DNA of 14,917 nt, taken from JAWVZH01 sp033722295. Its GTDB lineage: Bacteria > Bacteroidota > Bacteroidia > Chitinophagales > Saprospiraceae. How positions within the stretch are numbered: the stretch's first letter is position 1; the number at the start of each line of letters is the position of its first letter. Both the position numbers and the translations under genes were made by a program. Shown piece after piece: positions 10,201 through 14,917 of the stretch. The stretch spans positions 1 through 14,917 of the forward strand of contig JAWVZH010000073.1 of the NCBI GenBank assembly GCA_033722295.1, given 5' to 3'. The notes below the pieces were generated by a model. That model was not told the DNA's origin and ran no database searches. It was given only the letters and a program-made list of their open reading frames with translations.

Positions 10201-11378
10201 ACAACAGTATGGGTATCGTTCAGTCATTGAGCGACATCGAGGACCTTAATAACATAGATGTTGTATTTACATCTGACAAATCCAAATGGAGCAGATGTGT
10301 GGTAGTTGAAACGGCAAGTGAGGCACATTTTTCTGCCGGATTACTGGCGATTGGAAGTGCTGAGGACTTTGAATTGAGGAAATCGCCTTCAGTAGGAAAA
10401 GAAGATGCAGATGGAGATGGTCTTGCAGATCCGGATGGTGACGGTGATGGCATGGGTTGGTTCCCGGGTTACGCCATTGACGTTGAAACCGGCGAAAGAC
10501 TGAATATTTTCTTTGGTGAGAACTCTGTTTACAATCAAGAATTGGTCGACCAATTTGGTGTTCAATTCGAGGATGGTAAACTCAACGCCACTGATATGAT
10601 GTTCAATCCTTCATCTCAATTGCTTATTGCAGAGCTGGCGCCAGTCATCGGTTTACAACAACCGGCAAATGCTTACATGGGCGGCCATCATTATATCTAT
10701 GTCACACGACAGGAATATGATGAGTGTGCTTCTCTCAGACAAGCACTTGAGACCGGCAGGTCTATCACCATCGCCAGAGCGCTGTCAGATGTGACCTGGT
10801 CTTGTGTGCCGATTTTAAGAGGAAGTGCTGATTTACTTTCTTACGCAGATGGTCTGATCCCGAATGATCTACGATTGAAGATTCGGGTAGACAATCCCTA
10901 CCAGCATTATGTCGGTACCGGCGATCATGACGGCTATAACTTTTACAGCTTTTCATTCGAAGGTGTCGAACCGGAAGAAAAAACTGAAAAGGACGTAGTG
11001 GAGAATGCGATGGATGATATCAAGGCTGTACCAAACCCGTATTACGGGTTTTCAGAGTACGAGGTAACTCAATTCGACAACTTTATCAAGATCACGAATT
11101 TGCCTGACAAAGCGACCATCACCATTTATGGTATTGATGGTTCCTTCATCCGGCAGTTCAGAAGAGATGAGGTCAGTAGGCCGACGACGGACAGGGTAAA
11201 TCCTGGCGTGAGAAGCACGCAGACCAATCCTGATCTTGTTTGGGATCTGAAGAATAATAAGGGAATATCAGTCTCCAGTGGTACTTACCTCATTCATGTC
11301 AAGGATGAAGTGACTGGCGCTGAGACTACTGTGAAGTGGTTCGGTATAGCCCGGAAGTTCGATCCGTCGGGATTATAA
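7293..11378 (+). CDS. Large secreted surface protein with FlgD-like/type-A-like C-terminal domain
   Basis: A 1361-residue exported protein of unknown function. A signal peptide is visible at residues 1-21 (MRILHYIMLVLALSLTTDMMA) with no lipobox cysteine, so it is not a lipoprotein. An N-terminal region with a Trp-rich motif (GGGDMWWDL at 70-78) carries cysteines C50, C66, C144 and C148; C352 and C354 follow, so disulfides are likely. Residues about 549-705 look fibronectin-III-like (YVFEGYRVYQV, YYFYVIAYGYN). An Asp/Gly-rich stretch at 1038-1053 resembles a thrombospondin-type-3/EF-like calcium loop. The C-terminal domain (about 1240-1361) begins VPNPYYG, continues ITIYGIDGSFIRQF, SSGTYLIHV and TTVKWFG, and resembles FlgD-like or type IX sorting domains. 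It carries an extra tail ending FDPSGL. It lies 26 bases after the receptor gene and before a PorV relative, which suggests a shared envelope function. No enzyme motif was recognised. Confidence 0.85.
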   Translation: MRILHYIMLVLALSLTTDMMAYKPPAKSKPEVDKDMTYGTTTLHLRGGVCEPSESFAELSINNVRCRLLGGGDMWWDLDDGRYEVPKVDPGSGLDPVSSIFAGSVWIGGFDLSGSLKIAAIDYRNATNNEWWPGPIDEETGTTCTEDCDNWDRHFRVLGDNIRKHKADYERSLTDPTFTYTEEDIPTDVKTWPARGNKFFVERYGFELPDSRQGLGNFFETEGNENGIYEPELGEHPQIDVRGCPGGIFADEMYFWVYNDVGNVHTNTQGDAIQMEVQVQGFAYQTTDEINDMTFYRYKLINRADQQIDSCFFAMWVDPDLGCYTDDYIGCDTTRSLMYIYNVDEVDGTSGCDCDQGVPTYCNEVPILGVDYFRGPLVPQVYDSILGKYRNPKIGEPVDRIVEGGMSSFTYYNNGGIPGTPPAQADPQVGPQFYNYLSGSWTDGTRFTVGGTGYNPASTDFTNFALYDPPNQSGGWSMCEEGLENGDRRTLQATGPMRLDPNTTNELIIGVVWVPDQQYPCPDLTELFGADQKAQDLFDNCFELPRGPDAPTVDIIELDNELILVLTNDPVIGSNNINEEYEEPGLGIPDGIQDSTYVFEGYRVYQVNGPDVTRQELSDPSKAREIFTIDVKNGVTTIYNWQSVSNPIEGEPLVFFPVQQVEGSDAGIRHTLRVTEDRFSRTADARLVNHKEYYFYVIAYGYNNFADFDGDRPSATQDEPYLEGRLNVGDRDRGGAPYIGVPRPLIYKDLNSAYGTGTVITRHDGVGVGGNFLDISEQTEESIFDGTFDGEIVYQPGRGPIDVAIYNPLEAVSGDFELKFYDENMSNDQLDDEIRWVLTSDNGDTVVADKTLETFNEQLVKEFGFSVNIGQTADAGQQDDESNGFIGAEALYSNLEQELWFQFFADGDLIQVPFQGQTFPLPLDFIDNSPGTVAGDVDPDGVLSSQVLHPFMLTSYTDPTSRIISPGWDDNSMGIVQSLSDIEDLNNIDVVFTSDKSKWSRCVVVETASEAHFSAGLLAIGSAEDFELRKSPSVGKEDADGDGLADPDGDGDGMGWFPGYAIDVETGERLNIFFGENSVYNQELVDQFGVQFEDGKLNATDMMFNPSSQLLIAELAPVIGLQQPANAYMGGHHYIYVTRQEYDECASLRQALETGRSITIARALSDVTWSCVPILRGSADLLSYADGLIPNDLRLKIRVDNPYQHYVGTGDHDGYNFYSFSFEGVEPEEKTEKDVVENAMDDIKAVPNPYYGFSEYEVTQFDNFIKITNLPDKATITIYGIDGSFIRQFRRDEVSRPTTDRVNPGVRSTQTNPDLVWDLKNNKGISVSSGTYLIHVKDEVTGAETTVKWFGIARKFDPSGL

Positions 11379-11394
11379 TTTGATATAAAATTTA

Positions 11395-11421
11395 TGGGGG
11401 TCTTAACTGACCCCCACTTTT
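11395..11421 (+). terminator. Strong rho-independent terminator inside the three-gene module
   Basis: A perfect GC-rich 8-bp stem (TGGGGGTC at 11395-11402, GACCCCCA at 11409-11416) with a 6-base loop is followed by CTTTTT. It begins 16 bases after the large-protein stop and ends 20 bases before the PorV-family start. It should cut or reduce read-through into that gene, so the third gene is either attenuated or has its own promoter, which I could not identify. Confidence 0.82.
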
Positions 11422-11440
11422 AAAAGATAAATATCATAGA

Positions 11441-12490
11441 ATGATGAAATTCAACCGTATACTCTTAGTTTTCATAGCTCTCGGAACCTGGGCCCTTCAG
11501 GTGGAGGCCGGAAACCCTGACAGACGGGGAGAAGCCGGGGCTTATGAGTTACTCATGAATCCATGGGCGCGGTCATCAGGACTGCATACGCTGTCGACAT
11601 CCTTTGCTACCGGTGTTGAGGCCATGCGTATCAATGTAGCCGGAGTTGGAAGGATCAATAAAACAGAGATCGTCGTTTCAAATTCTCAGTACTTCGTAGG
11701 ATCAGGCTTGTCGATGAATGCGGCCGGCCTTGCCCAAAGAGTAGGGGAGAATGGTGCTTTAGGTCTTAGTCTTATGGCACTCGATTTTGGCGATATCGAT
11801 GTGACGACGGTCAACAATCCAGAAGGTACGGGCGCGACGTTCTCACCCTCTTTCTTCAATCTGGGTGTGAGTTACACGCATACCTTCGAAAACAAGATCT
11901 CAGTAGGCGTTCTGTTCCGCGGTGTGTCGGAATCTATCGCGGATGTCAGCGCATTTGCCCTGGCCCTTGATGCCGGAGTGCAGTACGTAACAGGAGCAAG
12001 GGATGAGTTCAAGTTCGGTATCTCATTGAGAAATATCGGCAGCAAGATGAAATTTGCAGGTGAAGGACTGGCGGATATAGCCGAGAATGATGAAGACCAG
12101 CAATACAGGTTTGATGTTCAGGCATCAGGTTTTGAACTACCATCCCTTCTTAATATTGGTTTGTCATATGATTTCTTTGCTGATGGCATCAGCAGCAGAC
12201 TGACTGCTTTTGGTAACTTCCGTGCCAATTCATTTCTCAGGGATGAAATCGGTGGGGGGCTCGAGTATGCCTATAATGAAATGTTCATGCTCCGCGTAGC
12301 CTATGTTTATGACATAGGTACAAGCTCGGACGGTGAAGATAATGGTATATATACGGGCCTGGCAGCAGGTATCAGCTTCGACGTTCCGCTCAAGAAAGAT
12401 TCACCTAATAAACTTGGTATCGACTACTCTTACAGGGATACTGAGCCTTACAGTGGAACCCATAATTTCGGCTTGAGAATTTCATTATAA
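11441..12490 (+). CDS. PorV/PorQ-family outer-membrane beta-barrel protein
   Basis: A 349-residue outer-membrane protein of the PorV/PorQ (UPF0164-type) family. Known PorV is the type IX secretion shuttle that takes cargo from the translocon to the attachment complex; FadL-like barrels are the structural model. The signal peptide is about residues 1-23 (hydrophobic LLVFIALGTWAL, cleavage after VEA). The mature N-terminus has the family-like segment NPWARSSGLHTLS followed by a Gly-rich conserved stretch (VGSGLSMNAAGLAQR). Alternating hydrophobic strands continue to the end (HNFGLRISL), typical of a barrel. A second ATG lies directly after the first and either could be used. It is separated from the large surface protein by a terminator and followed by another. 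Whether it is the core T9SS PorV or a paralogue tied to its neighbours is not decidable here; the context favours a dedicated paralogue. Confidence 0.85.
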   Translation: MMKFNRILLVFIALGTWALQVEAGNPDRRGEAGAYELLMNPWARSSGLHTLSTSFATGVEAMRINVAGVGRINKTEIVVSNSQYFVGSGLSMNAAGLAQRVGENGALGLSLMALDFGDIDVTTVNNPEGTGATFSPSFFNLGVSYTHTFENKISVGVLFRGVSESIADVSAFALALDAGVQYVTGARDEFKFGISLRNIGSKMKFAGEGLADIAENDEDQQYRFDVQASGFELPSLLNIGLSYDFFADGISSRLTAFGNFRANSFLRDEIGGGLEYAYNEMFMLRVAYVYDIGTSSDGEDNGIYTGLAAGISFDVPLKKDSPNKLGIDYSYRDTEPYSGTHNFGLRISL

Positions 12491-12530
12491 TGAACCTTTT
12501 GGCCATTTAAGGCCTTATAAAAATTATAAT

Positions 12531-12570
12531 AGAACGTTTTCGATCTTGCATCGGAAACGTTCTCCTTTTA
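12531..12570 (+). terminator. Long-stem terminator between the PorV-family gene and greA
   Basis: A 14-bp stem with one G-U pair (12531-12544 against 12550-12563) and a 5-base loop is followed by CCTTTTA. It starts 40 bases after the PorV-family stop and would end the module transcript. It finishes only about 20 bases before the greA ATG, so it could also be a hairpin in a greA leader if greA is transcribed from further upstream. An AAGGCCTT palindrome lies just before it (12509-12516). Confidence 0.78.
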
Positions 12571-12588
12571 TATTAGAATTACAGAATT

Positions 12589-13065
12589 ATGAGTAAGTAT
12601 ACTTACCTGACAAAGACGGGCTACGATAAGATCGTAGCTGAACTGGACGAATTGAAGACCAATGGAAGAAAAGAGGTCGCTGAGGCCATTGCCGAGGCAA
12701 GGGAGAAGGGTGACCTTTCCGAAAATGCCGAATATGACGCAGCGAAGGATGCCCAGGGCATGCTGGAGCTCAAGATCAATGAACTCGAGATGGCTCTGGC
12801 CAACGCCAGGATCATAGATGAATCCGAGATAGATACTTCCAGAGTGACGGTCCTCAGTAAAGTTCGGATCAAAAACCTCAAGGTCAACAAAGAACTGGAA
12901 TATCAACTGGTATCTCCCAGCGAAGCTGACCTTAAGGAAAAGAAATTGTCTGTCCAATCCCCGATAGGTGAGGGCCTGCTTGGCAAGAAGGTGGGTGACG
13001 TGGTCAATGTGACTACGCCCGCAGGTGAGATAGAATTTGAAATTCTGGAAATCAGCCTTGTATAA
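12589..13065 (+). CDS. greA: Transcription elongation factor GreA
   Basis: GreA rescues backtracked RNA polymerase by stimulating cleavage of the nascent RNA 3' end. The 158-residue length is normal for the family. The N-terminal antiparallel coiled coil (residues 1 to about 75) carries the hallmark AREKGDLSENAEYDAAKD, with the acidic tip residues D42 and E45 matching the catalytic D41/E44 of E. coli GreA. The C-terminal FKBP-like domain (about 82-158) includes SPIGEGLLGKKVGDVV. The ATG at 12589 gives the expected MSKYTYLTKTGYDKI start, with no Shine-Dalgarno sequence. The stop codon overlaps the start of the HIT gene (TAATG), indicating translational coupling in one operon. Confidence 0.98.
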   Translation: MSKYTYLTKTGYDKIVAELDELKTNGRKEVAEAIAEAREKGDLSENAEYDAAKDAQGMLELKINELEMALANARIIDESEIDTSRVTVLSKVRIKNLKVNKELEYQLVSPSEADLKEKKLSVQSPIGEGLLGKKVGDVVNVTTPAGEIEFEILEISLV

Positions 13066-13469
13066 TGTCGACCGTATTTTCGAAGATCATAGAGGGTGAT
13101 ATACCATCGTATAAAGTAGCTGAAGATGATCTCTTCTACGCTTTCCTTGATATTCGTCCTCTCAAACGTGGACACACCCTTGTAGTTCCCAAGGAGGAGA
13201 TCGATTACTTTTTTGATGTAGGCGATGATCTGATGTCAAAATATATTCTCTTTGCCAAACGGGTGGCAAAGGCCATAGAGAAAGTGGTGCCCTGCAAGAG
13301 GATAGGTGTTTCTGTAATTGGACTGGAAGTGCCACATTCTCATATACACCTGATCCCCATCGATGGTGTGCACGACATGAATTTCGCCAATGATCCAGTC
13401 GAGATGGATGAACCGGAGATGACGAAATTGGCCAAATCGATCAATGAAGTTTATAACAAGCTGAATTAA
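13065..13469 (+). CDS. HIT-family hydrolase (HINT-like nucleotide phosphoramidase/hydrolase)
   Basis: A 134-residue cytoplasmic protein of the histidine-triad superfamily, which hydrolyses nucleotidyl phosphoramidates or related nucleotide conjugates. The N-terminus (FSKIIEGDIPSYKV) and the strand RGHTLVVPK (35-43) are typical. The active-site triad is HSHIHLI with H91, H93 and H95; the middle and last histidines are in the expected order for the catalytic nucleophile motif HxHxH. The N-terminal zinc-binding cysteines found in some HIT proteins are absent. It shares one base with the greA stop codon, so the two are probably co-translated. The true physiological substrate is not known from sequence. 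It ends 15 bases before the convergent ruvC stop, with no obvious terminator between them. Confidence 0.95.
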   Translation: MSTVFSKIIEGDIPSYKVAEDDLFYAFLDIRPLKRGHTLVVPKEEIDYFFDVGDDLMSKYILFAKRVAKAIEKVVPCKRIGVSVIGLEVPHSHIHLIPIDGVHDMNFANDPVEMDEPEMTKLAKSINEVYNKLN

Positions 13470-13484
13470 CTATCCTGGTCTGCT

Positions 13485-14036
13485 TTACTTGATCTTGCCT
13501 GGATTGGACTTTATAAAACTTTCCCAACTATTGTAGTTTTTGGAATTTCCTTGGGTCACACCCATGCTGTGGTAATGGCATATTGCAGTCGCAAGGGCGT
13601 CCGTTGCGTCCAGTTTCAGATGACTTACGGATCGTTTTGTAATACTTTCGATCATGGCGGCCACCTGTTCTTTTGAGGCATTTCCGTTACCCGTAACAGA
13701 TTGTTTAATACGCTTGGGAGAGTATTCGTAAATGCCCAGACCCATGGTCATCGCCGCGGTCATGGCCACGCCCTGAGCTCTACCCAGCTTCAGCATGGAT
13801 TGTGGATTCTTACCGTAGAAAGGGGCCTCAATGGCCATGTCGGATGGCAGATAGGTCTCTATTATTTCCTGTAGTTGTAAAAAGATCTCCTTGAGCTTGG
13901 TCTGGTGATCACCAAACTTTTTCAAGTGAAGTACTCCTACATCCTTGATCGTATATTGATGAGGTTGGGCGACAACTACAGCGAATCCCAGCACATTTGT
14001 GCCCGGATCGACACCTATGATCGTTCTTCTGGACAT
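13485..14036 (-). CDS. ruvC: Crossover junction endodeoxyribonuclease RuvC
   Basis: RuvC cuts Holliday junctions in homologous recombination, working with the RuvAB branch-migration complex. This 183-residue protein is slightly longer than E. coli RuvC (173). It has the RNase H-like fold motifs and all four metal-binding acidic residues: D10 (IGVDPGT), E70 (AIEAPFYG), D143 and D146 (LDATDALA). The conserved ML.LGRAQG segment is at 81-89 and the KQSVTGNGNASKEQV stretch follows at 111-125. The start ATG (14036-14034) is directly preceded by a promoter-like element. No ruvA or ruvB is seen nearby. The gene is convergent with the HIT gene and divergent from the DUF3108 gene. Confidence 0.98.
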   Translation of the reverse strand: MSRRTIIGVDPGTNVLGFAVVVAQPHQYTIKDVGVLHLKKFGDHQTKLKEIFLQLQEIIETYLPSDMAIEAPFYGKNPQSMLKLGRAQGVAMTAAMTMGLGIYEYSPKRIKQSVTGNGNASKEQVAAMIESITKRSVSHLKLDATDALATAICHYHSMGVTQGNSKNYNSWESFIKSNPGKIK

Positions 14037-14044
14037 ATTATAAA

Positions 14045-14052
14045 CAAATGTA
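14045..14052 (-). promoter_or_regulatory. Putative ruvC promoter, -7 element
   Basis: On the minus strand this reads TACATTTG, an exact match to TAnnTTTG. It ends only 8 bases before the ruvC ATG, so transcription from it would give a leader of a few bases or none. A TTGG lies about 24 bases further upstream, slightly beyond the usual -33 distance. Confidence 0.45.
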
Positions 14053-14066
14053 ATAAATATCTTTAG

Positions 14067-14094
14067 CAGTGGTCGGCCAACAGTTTCAGTGGTC
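14067..14094. repeat. Pair of 8-bp direct repeats upstream of ruvC
   Basis: CAGTGGTC occurs at 14067-14074 and again at 14087-14094, a 20-base period (about two helical turns), which would place both copies on the same DNA face. They lie just upstream of the putative ruvC -7 element. A protein-binding role is an inference. Confidence 0.4.
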
Positions 14095-14152
14095 TGTTAA
14101 AGCTCCTGACCGAAAAGAAAACAATAACTAACGACGATTTACTCCTATTACC

Positions 14153-14175
14153 CGATACACCATGCACGATACACC
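14153..14175. repeat. Pair of 9-bp direct repeats in the ruvC/DUF3108 gap
   Basis: CGATACACC occurs at 14153-14161 and 14167-14175, separated by five bases. The second copy overlaps an imperfect inverted repeat: ACCGT (14173-14177) can pair with ACGGT (14192-14196). The rest of the gap (14037-14236) is AT-rich and shows no small gene that I can support. Confidence 0.4.
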
Positions 14176-14236
14176 GTTTTAAGTGTTTCTTACGGTATCA
14201 TTATGAATCTTTAATACACGATCTTGCGTTATGTAG

Positions 14237-14917
14237 ATGAATAATGATTGTGCACACTCTTACGTTCATAGTAGAGTTCTGCATTTGATAAAACTTTTTG
14301 ATTTGAGCATCAGATTTATAGGACAACTTATATTCATGACTTTTCCGCTCTTGGGAGCCCTCCAGGTAACGGACTCTGCGCTGAATGCAGACCGTCCTCC
14401 GGCAGGATATGAGCTAAACTGTGAATCGGAGAACTTCTCCTTTCAGCCCGGTGAAGAACTGGTATATAAGATCTACTACAATCTAAACTTCATCTGGATC
14501 CCTGCGGGGGAGATAAAATTTAATGTATTCAATGGCCCTGGGACCTATGAATTTACGGCCTATGGTACTACATATCCGAGCTATGAATGGTTTTACAAAG
14601 TGCACGATATATACAGAACGACGGTGGATAAGAGCAGTCTGCTTCCCACCTATTCTATGAGGCACCTGCAGGAAGGCGGTTATCGTTTGTACGAAGAGGT
14701 GGTTTATGATCAGGAGGAAGGTGAGGCCAAGGTTTTAAGAGGAAGAGACAAGGCCTCTGCGACAGACAGGGGAATTGTGGATTTTGGCAACTGTGCCAAT
14801 GATATCGTTTCCTTGCTTTACAAATTGCGAAATGTCGATATGGAGGCTTTGAAAACTGCGGGCGAGATGCCTGTAGACTTTTTTATGGGCAAGGAATACA
14901 ACGTAAAGCTCCGTTAC
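14237..14917 (+). CDS. DUF3108 domain-containing exported protein (3' end cut by window edge)
   Basis: The open frame from the ATG at 14237 gives 227 residues and runs off the right edge. A hydrophobic stretch near residues 24-44 (FIGQLIFMTFPLLGAL) looks like a signal peptide core, so the protein is probably exported. The n-region is unusually long, and a TTG start at 14285 or 14303 is possible; the ATG at 14336 would leave too short a signal. From about residue 73 the sequence matches the DUF3108 pattern (GEELVYKIYYNLNFIWIPAGEI, then YEWFYKVHDIYRTTVD and LLPTYSMRHL). This family is a periplasmic or envelope beta-rich domain of unknown biochemical role. The gene is divergent from ruvC. I am confident of the family, but not of the start codon. 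Confidence 0.85.
   Translation, partial: MNNDCAHSYVHSRVLHLIKLFDLSIRFIGQLIFMTFPLLGALQVTDSALNADRPPAGYELNCESENFSFQPGEELVYKIYYNLNFIWIPAGEIKFNVFNGPGTYEFTAYGTTYPSYEWFYKVHDIYRTTVDKSSLLPTYSMRHLQEGGYRLYEEVVYDQEEGEAKVLRGRDKASATDRGIVDFGNCANDIVSLLYKLRNVDMEALKTAGEMPVDFFMGKEYNVKLRY

Noticed and set aside
7455..10956. Minus-strand open frames inside the giant surface-protein gene
   Set aside because: They are shadows: short, without recognisable domains, and opposite a long coding frame with signal peptide and conserved domains.
3586..11378. A SusC/SusD glycan-uptake pair
   Set aside because: The second protein lacks a lipobox and any SusD-like helical (TPR) character, is about twice the usual SusD length, and no glycoside hydrolase is nearby.
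11371..11382. A TAnnTTTG promoter for the PorV-family gene at the end of the preceding gene
   Set aside because: The sequence reads ATAATTTG, lacking the TA at the required place, and there is no matching -33 element.
14067..14175. A CRISPR-like or satellite repeat array
   Set aside because: There are only two copies of each unit, the units are 8-9 bases long and differ from each other, and the spacing is not that of an array.

Overview
The window looks like a chromosomal segment from a Bacteroidota bacterium, most plausibly near Saprospiraceae/Chitinophagales. The family placement is an inference. The supporting signs are: a large TonB-dependent receptor with an N-terminal carboxypeptidase-regulatory-like domain, a PorV/PorQ-family outer-membrane protein, a DUF3108 protein, no Shine-Dalgarno sequence before any gene, and promoter elements of the Bacteroidota TAnnTTTG type upstream of carB and ruvC. 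I saw no tRNA, rRNA, insertion sequence, phage gene or CRISPR array.

Layout. Positions 1-2450 (minus strand) hold the first 816 residues of carB, the large subunit of carbamoyl-phosphate synthase, cut by the window edge. Sixty bases away and divergent is a D-2-hydroxyacid dehydrogenase (2511-3455), closed by a small terminator hairpin that overlaps its stop codon. A 130-base gap follows with a nested palindrome and a possible promoter. Then comes the most distinctive part, a three-gene plus-strand module (3586-12490): a 1226-residue TonB-dependent receptor, a 1361-residue secreted protein with a C-terminal sorting-like domain, and a 349-residue PorV/PorQ-family beta-barrel. A strong hairpin terminator lies between the second and third genes and another follows the third. 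Next are greA and a HIT-family hydrolase, which overlap by one base. These converge on ruvC (minus strand), whose 200-base upstream region carries two pairs of short direct repeats. A DUF3108 gene runs off the right edge.

How the genes may work together. CarB, the dehydrogenase, GreA, the HIT protein and RuvC are housekeeping genes with standard catalytic residues. The three-gene module is probably an envelope system. Its receptor has no SusD partner. Instead its neighbour is a very large exported protein ending in a FlgD-like/type-A-like C-terminal domain, followed by a relative of PorV, the outer-membrane shuttle protein of the type IX secretion system. A reasonable hypothesis is that the PorV relative handles the large protein and that this protein acts at the surface with the receptor. 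The substrate cannot be read from the sequence.
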